The notes under the pieces are model-generated. The model had not been told where the DNA came from. It made no database searches and worked only from the letters and a program-made list of their open reading frames with translations. The translations under genes and the position numbers were made by a program. This document shows, one piece after another, positions 1-8,618 of a stretch of DNA of 36,213 bases. The stretch is taken from the NCBI GenBank assembly GCA_021820485.1, contig JAKADO010000025.1, positions 1-36,213 of the forward strand. The letters are read 5' to 3'. Numbering within the stretch: the first letter of the stretch is position 1; every line of letters starts with the position of its first letter. Origin of the DNA: Bacillota bacterium (GTDB lineage Bacteria; Bacillota; Sulfobacillia; Sulfobacillales; Sulfobacillaceae).

Positions 1-885
1 ATTGGCGTGGCTGACAATCACCTCGTCGGCGTAAATCATGGAAAATCGCCCCGTCTTGATGTTCTGTTCCTGCGAGAGCGTCAACAGCCCATAGAGGAAC
101 TTCTCATCGCTCTTCAGCATCTCAATGAATTCCATCAAGCCGCGATTGGCAATGTTCAATTCCCCATCAAACCGATAGGCGCGGGGATCCGACTCCGACC
201 CATACTCGCCAATGGTCGCCAAATCAATGGACCCCGTCAGTTCACTAATGTCCTGGCTTTTGGGGTCGCTAGGCGAGAACGTGCCGATTCCCACGCGGTT
301 TTTCTCGGAGAAGAGAATGCGTTCGACAGGGACGTTGTCTATCTGCCCGCCATAGACTTCCGCGAGCCGTTGCCGGCAGACCGGACACAGGTCACCCTCG
401 ATATAGATGCCGTATTCGCGCTGCACCTCGGCGCGCAGAGCATCGGGAATGAGGTGCAGCGGCTCTTCGTGCATCGGACAGTCCCGAATCGCATAGGCTG
501 CCCCCTGGTCGGTGCGGGAGTATGCCTCCAAGCCCCGCTTAAGGAGCGCCACCAGGGTTGACTTGCCCCCACCGACCGGCCCCATCAGGAGCAAGATGCG
601 CTTGCGCACCTCGAGCCGCTGGGCGGCGGAGTGAAAATAGTCCACCAATTGGTCTAAGGCGTGATCGAGGCCAAAAATTTCCCCGTCAAAGAAACGGTAA
701 TGGCGGACCCCATCGGCTGGGGTGTCGACGCCATGGTCAGCAATCATGTCGTAGATGCGGGCATGCGACAGCCGCGCCAACCGCGGCTGCTCGCGGACTC
801 TGTTGAAATACTCGCGAAAGGTGCCTTGCCACCGCAAATCACCTTCTTGACTCCGGTAATCCTGCAGGCGTTCCCACAGATCCAT
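1..885 (-). CDS. prkA: PrkA family serine protein kinase / AAA+ protein, N-terminal part (cut by window edge)
   Basis: The frame opens with ATG at 885 and runs off the left edge, so 295 residues are visible of a family that is usually about 630. The start is supported by an AGGGAGG Shine-Dalgarno just upstream (about 893-900). The P-loop GPVGGGKST lies at residues 102-110. The PrkA-typical CPMHEEPLHLIP and GDLCPVC stretches follow, as does the segment ending in SHAN at the edge. PrkA proteins combine an AAA+ ATPase domain with a C-terminal kinase-like domain and act early in sporulation in Bacillus, in the mother cell under sigma E. The C-terminal domain is outside this window. It is the last gene of yhbH-spoVR-prkA, 185 bases behind spoVR. 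That gene trio is a known conserved association, and the family call is secure. Confidence 0.95.
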   Translation of the reverse strand, partial: MDLWERLQDYRSQEGDLRWQGTFREYFNRVREQPRLARLSHARIYDMIADHGVDTPADGVRHYRFFDGEIFGLDHALDQLVDYFHSAAQRLEVRKRILLLMGPVGGGKSTLVALLKRGLEAYSRTDQGAAYAIRDCPMHEEPLHLIPDALRAEVQREYGIYIEGDLCPVCRQRLAEVYGGQIDNVPVERILFSEKNRVGIGTFSPSDPKSQDISELTGSIDLATIGEYGSESDPRAYRFDGELNIANRGLMEFIEMLKSDEKFLYGLLTLSQEQNIKTGRFSMIYADEVIVSHAN

Positions 886-931
886 GATAGGTCCCTCCCT
901 TGAAGAATGACTTGGTTTCCTGTGCGTACGC

Positions 932-947
932 GGAACCTCTAGGTTCC
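932..947. promoter_or_regulatory. Perfect short inverted repeat upstream of prkA
   Basis: Bases 932-938 (GGAACCT) and 941-947 (AGGTTCC) are exact reverse complements separated by two bases. The element lies 47-62 bases upstream of the prkA ATG, inside the 185-base spoVR-prkA spacer (886-1070). It could be an operator for a dimeric regulator or a small mRNA hairpin. There is no T tract, so it does not look like a terminator. I see no convincing promoter in the rest of this spacer. Confidence 0.35.
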
Positions 948-1070
948 CTCCAGTGAACAACCGCTGCGCCCGACGGCACCGCGGGGTTTGCCGGCGGAAA
1001 TGGGTGAGCGCCCCATGGGAGATGCCCAACGCTTTTGCATCGCATTACTGCATTGAAGACACGAGGTCCG

Positions 1071-2399
1071 TTAAAGCACCACCTTGCTGTCGGCCTTGCC
1101 ATCAAAGCTAAGAATCAGACGCTTGTGATCCGCCCGGGTTTCGAGATGCACGGGTCGGCCCCAGATCTGCTGGACATAGTGCAGTGTCCGTTCCGCGTAG
1201 GGAATGTCGAGATCAATGCCTTCGTGACGGTGGATGAGATAGAGCTCTCCGCGCTGGTTGAAATCGCCGTCATCGACGTGAATCACCGGGATTCCTCCGT
1301 GCACCAGTTCTCGGACCAACTGCTCCCGCACCATTTCCGCCGCGCGACTCTTGAGAATCACTTCATCCTGCTCCGCGCCATAAACCATCATATTGAGCGA
1401 CGCCACCACGTCTTCGGTCAGATAGTTGCGAATGAAGGACACATCATCATCCACAGTGCGGGCCAGAAAGATGGCGTCGCGGCCTTCGCGCTGCTCCAAG
1501 TCGCAATAGATGGCGTATCCGAGCGCATAGGGGTTCACCTGATACATCATGGGCGCCGTGACCTGACTATGCAGTCGGGCAAAATCGAGATAGTCATCGT
1601 CGGTGAGTTGCATCTCCCGCATCAGGGCCACATGCCAATAGCTGGCCCACCCTTCATTCATTATCTTGGTGCGGATCTGCGGCCAAAAGTACAACATCTC
1701 GTCGCGCACCATGCCGATGATGTCGCGCTGCCAATCCTCCAGATGCCGGCTTTCGCGCAGAAGAAACAACAGCAAGTCGTCATCCTGTTCGGTTCCCGCC
1801 TTGACCTCGGGCACTCGGTTGGGCTCGGGACGCCAGCCCCAATCTGCGCCGCGAATCGACGCATGGAGCCGTTCAGGACGGCCGCGGGCACGCCCCGTCC
1901 TCCCCACCACGGGGCCAGGCGGACTCACATGCTCCTCGAGCGCCAGCACCGCATCCAGAAATCGCTCCACCTGCTCGCGCCCGACCTCAAATTCATACTG
2001 GCGGACCCGGTCCGCATGCCGGGACACCACATCAATCATGTCTGGGACAGTATGCTGGAAACACTGATTGTGACGAAAGAAATCAACGTGGCCCATGACG
2101 TGGGCTCGAACAAAGGTGTTTTCCAAATCAGAATTGGACTCCAGGAGAAAGGCATAAGCCGGATTGGAGTTGATGACCATTTCATAGAGTTTGTTGAGTC
2201 CATAATCGTAGCGGGTCTTCATCGCGTGGTACGCCTTGCCGTAAGACCAGTGGGACATGCGCCCCGGGATGAGATACGCCGCAAATTCGTACAACACGGC
2301 CGCGGGCACACTTTCAAACAAGACCGGATAGGGGTCGAGCCCCATCTCCCGTGCCAGGCTCCAGATGTCCCGATCGCTGGGATAAGTGCGGTGCGACAT
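1071..2399 (-). CDS. spoVR: SpoVR family protein (spore cortex formation)
   Basis: This is a 442-residue SpoVR family protein, close to the usual 450-510. Recognisable family segments include MSHWSYGKAY near residue 50, NPAYAFLLESNSDLE, and HVMGHVDFFRHN near residue 100. Bacillus SpoVR is a mother-cell protein needed for normal spore cortex, with an unknown biochemical activity. It has no signal peptide or membrane segments, so it should be cytosolic. The ATG at 2399 has a strong GGAGGG Shine-Dalgarno inside the end of yhbH. The yhbH stop (2401-2403) is one base away, so the two are translationally coupled. Together with yhbH and prkA it forms the conserved trio found in endospore formers and in many proteobacteria as a stress/stationary-phase cluster. 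Confidence 0.95.
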   Translation of the reverse strand: MSHRTYPSDRDIWSLAREMGLDPYPVLFESVPAAVLYEFAAYLIPGRMSHWSYGKAYHAMKTRYDYGLNKLYEMVINSNPAYAFLLESNSDLENTFVRAHVMGHVDFFRHNQCFQHTVPDMIDVVSRHADRVRQYEFEVGREQVERFLDAVLALEEHVSPPGPVVGRTGRARGRPERLHASIRGADWGWRPEPNRVPEVKAGTEQDDDLLLFLLRESRHLEDWQRDIIGMVRDEMLYFWPQIRTKIMNEGWASYWHVALMREMQLTDDDYLDFARLHSQVTAPMMYQVNPYALGYAIYCDLEQREGRDAIFLARTVDDDVSFIRNYLTEDVVASLNMMVYGAEQDEVILKSRAAEMVREQLVRELVHGGIPVIHVDDGDFNQRGELYLIHRHEGIDLDIPYAERTLHYVQQIWGRPVHLETRADHKRLILSFDGKADSKVVL

Positions 2400-2400
2400 G

Positions 2401-3534
2401 CTATCCCTCCTTTCGTGGAAAGAAGGTTTTCAATGCCGGGTAGACATCCTGCCTCTGCGTGATGGTCACCATCCTGAATCGCGGATGCTTGACCCGGCTG
2501 AACGCCGACATCAAGGTGCTGGTATAGCCCCCTTCCCGAATTTCCGTGTAGCCAAACACATTCACCACCGGCAGCAGCGTTTCCAAAATCTCCACCGTGC
2601 GGCGATTGTCGGCATCAGACCAATTGTCGCCATCGGAGAAGTGAATCGGATAAATGTTCCATCGGGCGGGCGAATAGCGGGTTTCGATGACTTCCTGACA
2701 CAACTGGTAGACCGAGGAGACTTTGGTCCCTCCACTCTCACCCAACTGGAAGAACTCGTCCTCCGTCACCTCCCGCGCTTGAGTGTGGTGAACCAGGAAC
2801 ACGACCTCCACCGCCTGGTACTGGGTGCGCAGGAACTTCAACATCCAAAACGCGAAGGTCCGAGCCATCAGTTTTTTGAAGTCCCCCATGGACCCGGAGA
2901 TGTCGCGCATGGCGATGACGACCGCGTTGTCCTCCGGCTGCGGTTCTTCCACCCAGGTCTTGAAACGCAAGTCCGATTCGCGCCATCCGCCCACTTTCGG
3001 TGGACCATTCTTGGCATTGCGCAAGAGGTTTTCACGCAGGCTTCGGCGTTTGTCCAAGTTTCCCATCAAACCCTTGGGACTAATGTCCTTGAACTTCCAG
3101 GTCGGCTGGGGCAGCGAAGCCTGCGGCTTGGGCTTTAGATAGGGCAGACCCAGCTCGTCGAACAGCAACCCGGCAATGTCGTCCAACGTCACCTCGGCCT
3201 CGATGTAGTCGACGCCGGGACTCTCTCCGGGCTTTCCGCCCTTACCGCTGCCTTGGCCGGCCTTCGGAAGCTTTCCCAGGACATCGCCGGGCTGACCTTG
3301 ACCTTGGTCCTGACCGACGCGGTCACCTTGCCATGGATGAAAGCGGAACTTGTACTGCTCGAGGGATCGGATCGGCACCTTCAGGACGCGCTTTCCATCC
3401 GACGCGACGATGCTCTCTTCCGAGATTAGGTCAGGAAGCCGCTCTTTCAGCGCTTGCTTGATTTTCTCGAGGTGGCGCCGTTGATCTGTGGCGCCCTTGC
3501 GTTGCAAAGACCAATCGGGAACGAACCCCGCCAT
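2401..3534 (-). CDS. yhbH: YhbH family (UPF0229) protein with a von Willebrand A-like domain
   Basis: The protein is 377 residues from the chosen ATG at 3534. A GTG at 3543 is in frame, but it abuts the AGGGAGG Shine-Dalgarno with no spacer, whereas ATG 3534 has an 8-base spacer. The N-terminal third is basic. Residues about 70-107 form a Gly/Gln/Lys-rich low-complexity linker. The C-terminal half holds a VWA-like fold with a MIDAS-type DISGS at about residues 211-215 and a later FSDGDNW segment. Proteins of this family (YeaH in enterics, YhbH in Bacillus) accompany PrkA and SpoVR and are expressed early in sporulation or under stress; the molecular role is unknown. It is the first gene of the yhbH-spoVR-prkA operon. 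Confidence 0.93.
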   Translation of the reverse strand: MAGFVPDWSLQRKGATDQRRHLEKIKQALKERLPDLISEESIVASDGKRVLKVPIRSLEQYKFRFHPWQGDRVGQDQGQGQPGDVLGKLPKAGQGSGKGGKPGESPGVDYIEAEVTLDDIAGLLFDELGLPYLKPKPQASLPQPTWKFKDISPKGLMGNLDKRRSLRENLLRNAKNGPPKVGGWRESDLRFKTWVEEPQPEDNAVVIAMRDISGSMGDFKKLMARTFAFWMLKFLRTQYQAVEVVFLVHHTQAREVTEDEFFQLGESGGTKVSSVYQLCQEVIETRYSPARWNIYPIHFSDGDNWSDADNRRTVEILETLLPVVNVFGYTEIREGGYTSTLMSAFSRVKHPRFRMVTITQRQDVYPALKTFFPRKEG

Positions 3535-3566
3535 AATGGACACCTCCCTTCTTATGAGAGTGATCC

Positions 3567-3596
3567 ATCCTATGCGCGATTCGCCCCAATTTTGCC
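3567..3596 (-). promoter_or_regulatory. Candidate sigma-E/K type promoter for yhbH-spoVR-prkA
   Basis: On the minus strand GGCAAAATT (3596-3588) is followed after 13 bases by CATAGGAT (3574-3567). This resembles the sigma-E pattern of a -35 close to GTCATATT and a -10 close to CATACAAT, and the -10 also fits the sigma-K CATAnnnT form. It lies 33 bases upstream of the yhbH start in the 147-base spacer 3535-3681. The Bacillus homologues of this operon are mother-cell genes, which agrees. The match is imperfect and was found by eye. Confidence 0.35.
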
Positions 3597-3681
3597 TTAG
3601 GCTAGCAAAAAATGCGCTCGTCCGCCCCTATTCGCCACGCCTGTCTCGAACGCCTTCATCCATCATGGCGGGCGGGTTCGG

Positions 3682-5856
3682 TCAACTATCGACCGATTCT
3701 CCCCGCCGTTCCTCCGCCATTTCGCGATACTGGTCCACCGTGAGGTACACCTCACGCGGACGAGCGCCGTCGGCCGGCCCGATGAAGCCGCGCGCCTCCA
3801 TGGCGTCGATGAGTCGGGCCGCGCGCGTGTAACCCACGCGCATGCGGCGCTGCAGCATCGAGGTCGAGGCTTGCTGGCTTTCTACCACAATCCGCACCGC
3901 GTCCAAAAAGAGGGCATCAGTCTCGTCCGGCGGCGCGGACTCCCCGTTGGCCGCAGAAAAATCGAGCGGCGCTTCTTCTTGGGCGGGTGAGTCCACATGA
4001 TCGCGAAGGTACTTGACCACGGTCTCGATTTCCTTTTCGGTCACGAATGCTCCCTGCACCCGCTGCGGCTTGGGTGATCCGACCGGCGAAAAGAGCATGT
4101 CGCCCCGTCCCAAGAGCTTTTCCGCGCCCGCGGCATCCAGAATGGTGCGCGAGTCAACCTGGCTGGAAACGGCGAAGGCAATCCGTGACGGCACATTGGC
4201 CTTAATGGTGCCGGTAATCACGTCGACGGAAGGACGCTGCGTCGCCACCACCAAGTGCAGCCCGGCCGCCCGCGCCATCTGGGCAAGTCTCGCAATCGAC
4301 TCCTCAACATCCTGAGGGGCCACCATCATCAGGTCAGCCAACTCGTCAATGATAATGACAATCAGCGGCAAGTGCTCCTCGCCCACCTGGTTGTAGCGCG
4401 TCACGTCGCGCACCCCCTGAGCGGCAAAGAGACGATAGCGCCGCTCCATCTCCTGAACAGCCCACCGCAATGCTCCCGCCGCCTTCTTGGGCTCCGTGAC
4501 CACCGGGCTGATCAGATGGGGGATGCCATTGTAGACCGACAACTCCACCACCTTCGGGTCGATGAGCAAGAGACGCACCACGTCCGGACTGGAGCGATAC
4601 AGGAGGCTGGTAATCAGCACATTAATGAGCACACTCTTGCCCGACCCGGTCGCTCCCGCCACCAACAAGTGCGGCATCTGGTCCAGCCTGGCCACAATCG
4701 GCGTTCCGGCCACGTCACGCCCCAACGCTACGGTAAGCGGTGACTCGGAGTCGGTGAAGGGTGCGCTTTCCAATACTTCACGCAGCAGCACTGCCGAAAT
4801 CTGGTCGTTGGGCACTTCAATGCCAATCGCCGACTTGCCGGGAATTGGCGCCTCAATGCGAACGCCAGTGGCGGCCAGCGACAGGGCAATGTCGTCTGCC
4901 AAATTGACAATCCGGGACACTTTCACGCCGGGCGGCGGCACAATCTCAAATCGCGTGATGGCCGGTCCTTGGCTCACCTCGCTCAACCGCACCTCGATGC
5001 CAAACTGCCGCAATGACTCAATGAGGACGCGCCCGCGCTCCTCGGCCGATGGCCCGCGACCAGAGGCCCGCCCTCCGCTGGGAGCCGCCAGGAGCGCCAT
5101 CGGCGGGGGCAGGTAGGGTTGTCCTCCTCGCGAGAAAACGGGCGGCTGCACCGTGGTCGGCTTGGACACCTGTTCACGCTGCTGCACAGGAACGGTGAGC
5201 AGGACCGGGTCCTCCTCATCATCCAACGGCGGCAGCACCACCGGCCGTTCCGTCTTGGGACGCCTCGGCTTAGGCGACGCCTTTTCCCTCACCGGAGCCT
5301 CTGGCGCCTCTTCCACGGGGTAAACCCAATCCCGAATCCATAACACAAACCGCGCCAATCCCCGCAGCACCGCCTTCAATGCCGCCAGTCCGGCCTGGCC
5401 GAATTGGCGCGCGCCGGCCACGATGCTTCCTCCGGTAATCAGCATGACGCCAAAAATAATTAGGACCAGCCCCAGAATAATGGAGCCGGGATGGCCCAAT
5501 CCTCTGGCGGTCAGCAACAGCAAGTGGGTGCCCAACCATCCCCCGACGGGAAGCCCACCAAACCCAAAGAGCACCGTAAAGCCCAAATAGACCAGCAGCA
5601 CGCCCCAAGCGCGCCGCTGCCGGCTTAAACTCGGCTGGTTATAGAGCCGCAAGATACCAGTCACAATGATAGCCGCTGGCACCAGCCAAGCCAGCAACCC
5701 AAACACGACAATCAATCCCCGCCCTAAATCCCGGCCCAACACGCCGCTGTGCGGAAAAGCCAGTGACAAATAGCCGAGAATGCCCAATGCCACCAGCACC
5801 ACACCGGCCATTTCCCGGCGCATGTCGCCGGTGATTTGCTTCAAGACAGAACGCAC
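3682..5856 (-). CDS. spoIIIE: FtsK/SpoIIIE DNA translocase
   Basis: This membrane-anchored ATPase pumps chromosomal DNA through the division or sporulation septum. The protein is 724 residues from a GTG at 5856. Four hydrophobic segments lie at about 17-34, 46-69, 83-98 and 123-145. A Pro/Glu-rich linker covers 180-270, then the motor domain with Walker A GATGSGKS at 401-408 and Walker B in [11 protein letters not shown] near 495. A C-terminal winged-helix gamma domain of the KOPS/SRS-reading type covers about 640-705. The GTG start sits five bases after the uppP stop. Its GGGGGAT Shine-Dalgarno is the end of uppP, so translation is probably coupled. An in-frame ATG at 5877 would overlap uppP by 19 bases. 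The open frame extends still further upstream, but that part overlaps uppP and does not look like SpoIIIE. Confidence 0.95.
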   Translation of the reverse strand: MRSVLKQITGDMRREMAGVVLVALGILGYLSLAFPHSGVLGRDLGRGLIVVFGLLAWLVPAAIIVTGILRLYNQPSLSRQRRAWGVLLVYLGFTVLFGFGGLPVGGWLGTHLLLLTARGLGHPGSIILGLVLIIFGVMLITGGSIVAGARQFGQAGLAALKAVLRGLARFVLWIRDWVYPVEEAPEAPVREKASPKPRRPKTERPVVLPPLDDEEDPVLLTVPVQQREQVSKPTTVQPPVFSRGGQPYLPPPMALLAAPSGGRASGRGPSAEERGRVLIESLRQFGIEVRLSEVSQGPAITRFEIVPPPGVKVSRIVNLADDIALSLAATGVRIEAPIPGKSAIGIEVPNDQISAVLLREVLESAPFTDSESPLTVALGRDVAGTPIVARLDQMPHLLVAGATGSGKSVLINVLITSLLYRSSPDVVRLLLIDPKVVELSVYNGIPHLISPVVTEPKKAAGALRWAVQEMERRYRLFAAQGVRDVTRYNQVGEEHLPLIVIIIDELADLMMVAPQDVEESIARLAQMARAAGLHLVVATQRPSVDVITGTIKANVPSRIAFAVSSQVDSRTILDAAGAEKLLGRGDMLFSPVGSPKPQRVQGAFVTEKEIETVVKYLRDHVDSPAQEEAPLDFSAANGESAPPDETDALFLDAVRIVVESQQASTSMLQRRMRVGYTRAARLIDAMEARGFIGPADGARPREVYLTVDQYREMAEERRGESVDS

Positions 5857-5858
5857 CC

Positions 5859-6629
5859 TTATCCCCCAATGATCCATGTGGCCAGGGCGGCCAGTGCCGT
5901 ATAGACGCCAAAGGCCCGCCACGCCCGCGGACGAGTCACAACCCCTTTCACCCATTGTATCGCAACCACACCGGTAATCGCAGCCAACAGTGCGGCTATC
6001 AGCAATGTCATCAGGGGTATGCGCGCATGGAGCAGGGCCGGCGCTTCGATGAGGGAGGCCCCCAGCACCGCTGGAATCGCCAAGAGGAAGGAGAACTGGG
6101 CCGCATCCTCCGGCGCCACCCCCAGCACCCGCGCCATGGCAATCGTGCTGCCTGACCGCGAGAGACCCGGCCATAACGCCAACGCCTGAGCACACCCCAC
6201 AATCCCCGCCTCCCACCAACCGATCCGATTCAGAGAGTGCTCATCCTGGGCACTTTTGGGCGTAATCCAGAGCAGCACGCTGGTGGCGACCCAGCCCAGC
6301 AACACCGCCTCCACGGTAAAGTAGCGCGCCACCATCTCTCCCAGCAAGAGGCCCAGAATTCCCGCCGGGACCGATCCCACCACCAGCCGGCCCATGAGGT
6401 CCCAGGCAGCGCGCTCCTTCGCTCGCAACTGGCCCAGCCACTCCACGAACCAGTGCCTGTAGGCCCAAAACACCGCCAACAGTGTCCCGGCATGCAGCGC
6501 CACCTCCAGTGCCGCCCCTGGCGAGGCGACGCCGAACAGTGTCTTGAGAACAACTAGATGCCCCGATGAGCTAATCGGCAGAAACTCGGTGAGCCCCTGG
6601 ATCACACCCAGTCCCAAGACTGCCCACAT
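5859..6629 (-). CDS. uppP: Undecaprenyl-diphosphatase UppP/BacA
   Basis: This integral membrane enzyme dephosphorylates undecaprenyl diphosphate to recycle the lipid carrier for peptidoglycan and wall polymers, and it can confer bacitracin tolerance. The protein is 256 residues, slightly shorter than typical (265-275). Motif 1 [15 protein letters not shown] is at residues 11-25 and motif 2 is [17 protein letters not shown]. Six or more hydrophobic segments are evident. ATG 6629 has a GGGGAGG Shine-Dalgarno at good spacing; the in-frame ATG at 6677 does not. A terminator lies upstream (6700-6727), so uppP starts a new unit that reads into spoIIIE. In the leader, GTCATGTC (6680-6673) and GATACGTT (6658-6651), 14 bases apart, are a weak sigma-E-like pair. 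In Bacillus the tepA-ylzJ-spoIIIE order lacks uppP, so it is an insertion here. Confidence 0.95.
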   Translation of the reverse strand: MWAVLGLGVIQGLTEFLPISSSGHLVVLKTLFGVASPGAALEVALHAGTLLAVFWAYRHWFVEWLGQLRAKERAAWDLMGRLVVGSVPAGILGLLLGEMVARYFTVEAVLLGWVATSVLLWITPKSAQDEHSLNRIGWWEAGIVGCAQALALWPGLSRSGSTIAMARVLGVAPEDAAQFSFLLAIPAVLGASLIEAPALLHARIPLMTLLIAALLAAITGVVAIQWVKGVVTRPRAWRAFGVYTALAALATWIIGG

Positions 6630-6699
6630 GGACCTCCCCCCTTGTACTACAACGTATCGAAGGAGGCCCAGAGACATGACCGGCCGGGGTGCAGGGGAT

Positions 6700-6727
6700 A
6701 AAAAAAAAGCGCCCGGCTAGCGGGCGC
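6700..6727 (-). terminator. Rho-independent terminator after ylzJ
   Basis: On the minus strand a 7-bp GCGCCCG/CGGGCGC stem (6727-6721 with 6715-6709) has a 5-base loop and is followed directly by a run of nine T (6708-6700). It starts four bases after the ylzJ stop and should end the rnj/tepA/ylzJ transcript before uppP. Confidence 0.93.
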
Positions 6728-6730
6728 TGG

Positions 6731-6937
6731 CTAGAAGCGGATCAGGGTGTCGGGTTGATAGGCAGGGTCCCAGTAATCCTCCGGATCAGTCGACAGGAGC
6801 CGTTCCAACCGCGGCATTCCATCCGGGCCGCGCCTCACCAGGCACAGCCGGCCATCGACCCACATTTCCATCAGGGGTGTCTCATCGGGAGGATTGGGAA
6901 ACACGTCTTCGAACGCCAATGGCGTGTAAAGCACCAT
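6731..6937 (-). CDS. ylzJ: YlzJ-like protein
   Basis: This is a 68-residue acidic protein beginning MVLYTPLAFEDVF, the pattern of the YlzJ-like family found in spore-forming Firmicutes between tepA and spoIIIE. The family's function is unknown. The internal phrase MEMWVDGRLCLVRR and the closing aromatic-rich DPEDYWDPAYQPDTLIRF agree with a small single-domain protein; there is no membrane segment or signal. ATG 6937 has an AGGAG Shine-Dalgarno and lies 20 bases after the tepA stop. A strong terminator follows. Conserved position plus sequence makes the call fairly sure despite the short length. Confidence 0.85.
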   Translation of the reverse strand: MVLYTPLAFEDVFPNPPDETPLMEMWVDGRLCLVRRGPDGMPRLERLLSTDPEDYWDPAYQPDTLIRF

Positions 6938-6957
6938 GGGATCATCTCCTTCATGCG

Positions 6958-7713
6958 CTAATGAACCTTCGGCTGCCGATGCGCCTTTTTGGACCGGGAC
7001 GGTCGGGAGGGCAACAACTGATGCAATTTCTTCAACGCATCGTCGATGCCGCCGACTTCGTTGATCAAGTGCACATCCACGGCATCCTGTCCCACCAGCA
7101 CTGTGCCAATGTCCCGCGCGAGCTCCCCGGTTCTGAACATCAATTCTCGAAACTTCTCCTCGTCAATGCTCGAATGCTCAATGACAAAGCGCACTACGCG
7201 ATCCTGCATCTTGTCGAGGTATTCATATGTTTGGGGCACCCCAATCACCAGCCCGTTCATGCGAATCGGGTGCACCGTCATGGTTGCCGTGGGCGCGATG
7301 TAGCTGTAGTCGGCCGCCACCGCCACCGGCACCCCAATGGAATGCCCGCCGCCCAAGACCAGCGAGACCGTTGGCTTCGACAGACTGGCAATCATCTCGG
7401 ACAACGCCAGTCCCGCCTCCACATCGCCGCCGACAGTATTCAGCACCAGAAGAAGACCCTCGATCTCCGGATTCTCCTCAATGGCCACTAGTTGCGGGAT
7501 GACATGTTCATACTTCGTGGTTTTGTTCTGCGAGGGCAGCACCACATGGCCTTCAATCTGACCGATAATGACCAGCGTCTGGATCGGCGACTTCTGCTGA
7601 GGAACCCGCGTCGTGCCAAACTCTGTGATGTTCTCGGCCACATCCTGCTTCGTCTTGCGGCGTGTCTCCGGCTCTCGTTCTGCCTCCATGGAGAGTGTGT
7701 GTCGATGACGCAT
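6958..7713 (-). CDS. tepA: TepA/ClpP-family serine protease
   Basis: This 251-residue ClpP-fold protein corresponds to Bacillus TepA (YmfB), which has been linked to protein translocation and small acid-soluble spore protein turnover. The first 45 residues are charged and probably disordered. The core follows from about residue 46. The nucleophile is Ser125 in GGGHSIG and the likely catalytic His is 148 in VHPI. The substrate pocket segment [13 protein letters not shown] is at 91-103. The C-terminus is basic (about residues 235-251). ATG 7713 has a GGAGG Shine-Dalgarno with 8-base spacing. It leads ylzJ by 20 bases. It is separated from rnj, its usual upstream neighbour, by the divergently oriented ytrH-ytrI pair, and I could not identify its own promoter in 7714-7808. 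Confidence 0.92.
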   Translation of the reverse strand: MRHRHTLSMEAEREPETRRKTKQDVAENITEFGTTRVPQQKSPIQTLVIIGQIEGHVVLPSQNKTTKYEHVIPQLVAIEENPEIEGLLLVLNTVGGDVEAGLALSEMIASLSKPTVSLVLGGGHSIGVPVAVAADYSYIAPTATMTVHPIRMNGLVIGVPQTYEYLDKMQDRVVRFVIEHSSIDEEKFRELMFRTGELARDIGTVLVGQDAVDVHLINEVGGIDDALKKLHQLLPSRPSRSKKAHRQPKVH

Positions 7714-7761
7714 CCTGTGCCTCCTCTCAACAATTCCCCCCTAGTGTGTCCGCAGTGACGA

Positions 7762-7790
7762 GTGTTATTAGACAACCCCCCGCATAAAGC
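7762..7790 (+). promoter_or_regulatory. Candidate sigma-E promoter for ytrH-ytrI
   Basis: GTGTTATT (7762-7769) and CATAAAGC (7783-7790) are separated by 13 bases and resemble the mother-cell sigma-E -35 (GTCATATT) and -10 (CATACAAT). They lie 19 bases upstream of the ytrH start codon, so transcription would begin near 7797, just before or in the AGGGGGA ribosome site (7797-7803). Bacillus ytrHI is a sigma-E operon, which supports the reading. Confidence 0.5.
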
Positions 7791-7808
7791 TGATACAGGG
7801 GGAAACGC

Positions 7809-8147
7809 ATGAAATGGTGGTGGATCGCTCCGAAGATGCTCCGGCTCATCGGGCCCCCGCTATTCTTGGCCTTTGGGGTTACGCTGGGCGGAGGGCTTAT
7901 GGGGGCGTTTGGACATTGGATTGTAGGCCAAGAGCGCCAAGCGGACCCAAGCCAAATTGCGTTCAAAATCCGCATCTGGGCTGTCGCGGTGGCTATCGGG
8001 GGCGCACTCACGGCGCTGGAGAATTTCGAGCGCAGCGTCTCCACCAAGGCCTTGGTGGACCTGGCCAGGGGCGGGCTCACGCTCTTGGCTGCCTATAGCG
8101 GGGCCCAGTTGGGGTATTGGCTTCTCTTGTGGTGGATTAAGCCATGA
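7809..8147 (+). CDS. ytrH: YtrH family sporulation membrane protein
   Basis: The protein is 112 residues, essentially the length of Bacillus YtrH. Three hydrophobic segments are visible: about 14-38 (glycine-rich, LFLAFGVTLGGGLMGAFG), 53-68 and 88-109. A conserved-looking KIRIWAVAVAIGGALTALENFE stretch spans residues 48-69. YtrH is a small mother-cell membrane protein needed for efficient sporulation in Bacillus; its mechanism is not established. ATG 7809 follows AGGGGGA by five bases. Its stop overlaps the ytrI start (ATGA). It is one of only two genes in the window on the plus strand, placed between tepA and rnj. Confidence 0.85.
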   Translation: MKWWWIAPKMLRLIGPPLFLAFGVTLGGGLMGAFGHWIVGQERQADPSQIAFKIRIWAVAVAIGGALTALENFERSVSTKALVDLARGGLTLLAAYSGAQLGYWLLLWWIKP

Positions 8148-8614
8148 GCCGTGATCTGAGACCGTATGCGGGCCTCATTCTAGGCGGCGTGCTGGGGAGC
8201 GCCCTCGTGCAGGCCCATACTTGGAACACGCGCAATACGCTGCTCACGCAGACCCGCCTGAGCCAATTGGACGCGCAGCACTGGCGCCAGGAGTCCTTGC
8301 GGCTTCGCGACCAGTTGGCCACCATTAACCGCGCCAACGCTCGAAAAACCTACGTGCAGACAGTCAATCTGGAGGTGATGAAAAGTCCAGTGCCGCTGAT
8401 TGATGTCGAAGCAGCACTGGAACCTTATACCGAGTCGATTTTGGGGGTCTCCCTCAACGATGTCAAGCTGGCCATGGTCTTTCAGCTTTTCAATGGACGC
8501 CGCATCGTTCTAGGAGACCATATCTACCGTGTCGAGGTGAAAGCGCTTCTGGTCAGCCCCGACGTGGTCATCCTGCTCCACTTGGCCCATCTGGGCCGCG
8601 CTCAGAGGAGTTGA
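8144..8614 (+). CDS. ytrI: Probable YtrI family sporulation membrane protein
   Basis: The protein is 156 residues with one N-terminal membrane segment (about 8-24). A charged helical, possibly coiled-coil stretch follows (about 28-70, SQLDAQHWRQESLRLRDQL). A C-terminal globular part carries LIDVEAALEPYTESILG and ends near 156. That layout and its coupling to ytrH through an ATGA overlap fit YtrI, the partner of YtrH required for sporulation in Bacillus. I recognise the family mainly from architecture and position rather than from a catalytic motif. The gene converges on rnj with only four bases between the stop codons and no terminator visible between them. Confidence 0.7.
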   Translation: MSRDLRPYAGLILGGVLGSALVQAHTWNTRNTLLTQTRLSQLDAQHWRQESLRLRDQLATINRANARKTYVQTVNLEVMKSPVPLIDVEAALEPYTESILGVSLNDVKLAMVFQLFNGRRIVLGDHIYRVEVKALLVSPDVVILLHLAHLGRAQRS

Positions 8615-8618
8615 GTGG

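Noticed and set aside
1035-2462. A 475-codon plus-strand open frame opposite spoVR
   Set aside because: Same reason: it mirrors spoVR codons, has a His/Ile-rich unnatural composition and no recognisable motif.
5857-6219. Upstream in-frame extension of SpoIIIE (121 more residues)
   Set aside because: It overlaps uppP, is Gly/Cys-rich and unlike any FtsK N-terminus. GTG 5856 has a proper ribosome site.
6629-6665. CCTCC/GGAGG pairing over the uppP ribosome site
   Set aside because: Only five pairs with a long loop; expected by chance in a GC-rich leader.
7776-7803. CCCCCC pairing with the GGGGG ribosome site of ytrH
   Set aside because: If the sigma-E-like promoter is correct, the C run lies upstream of the transcript start and is not in the mRNA.
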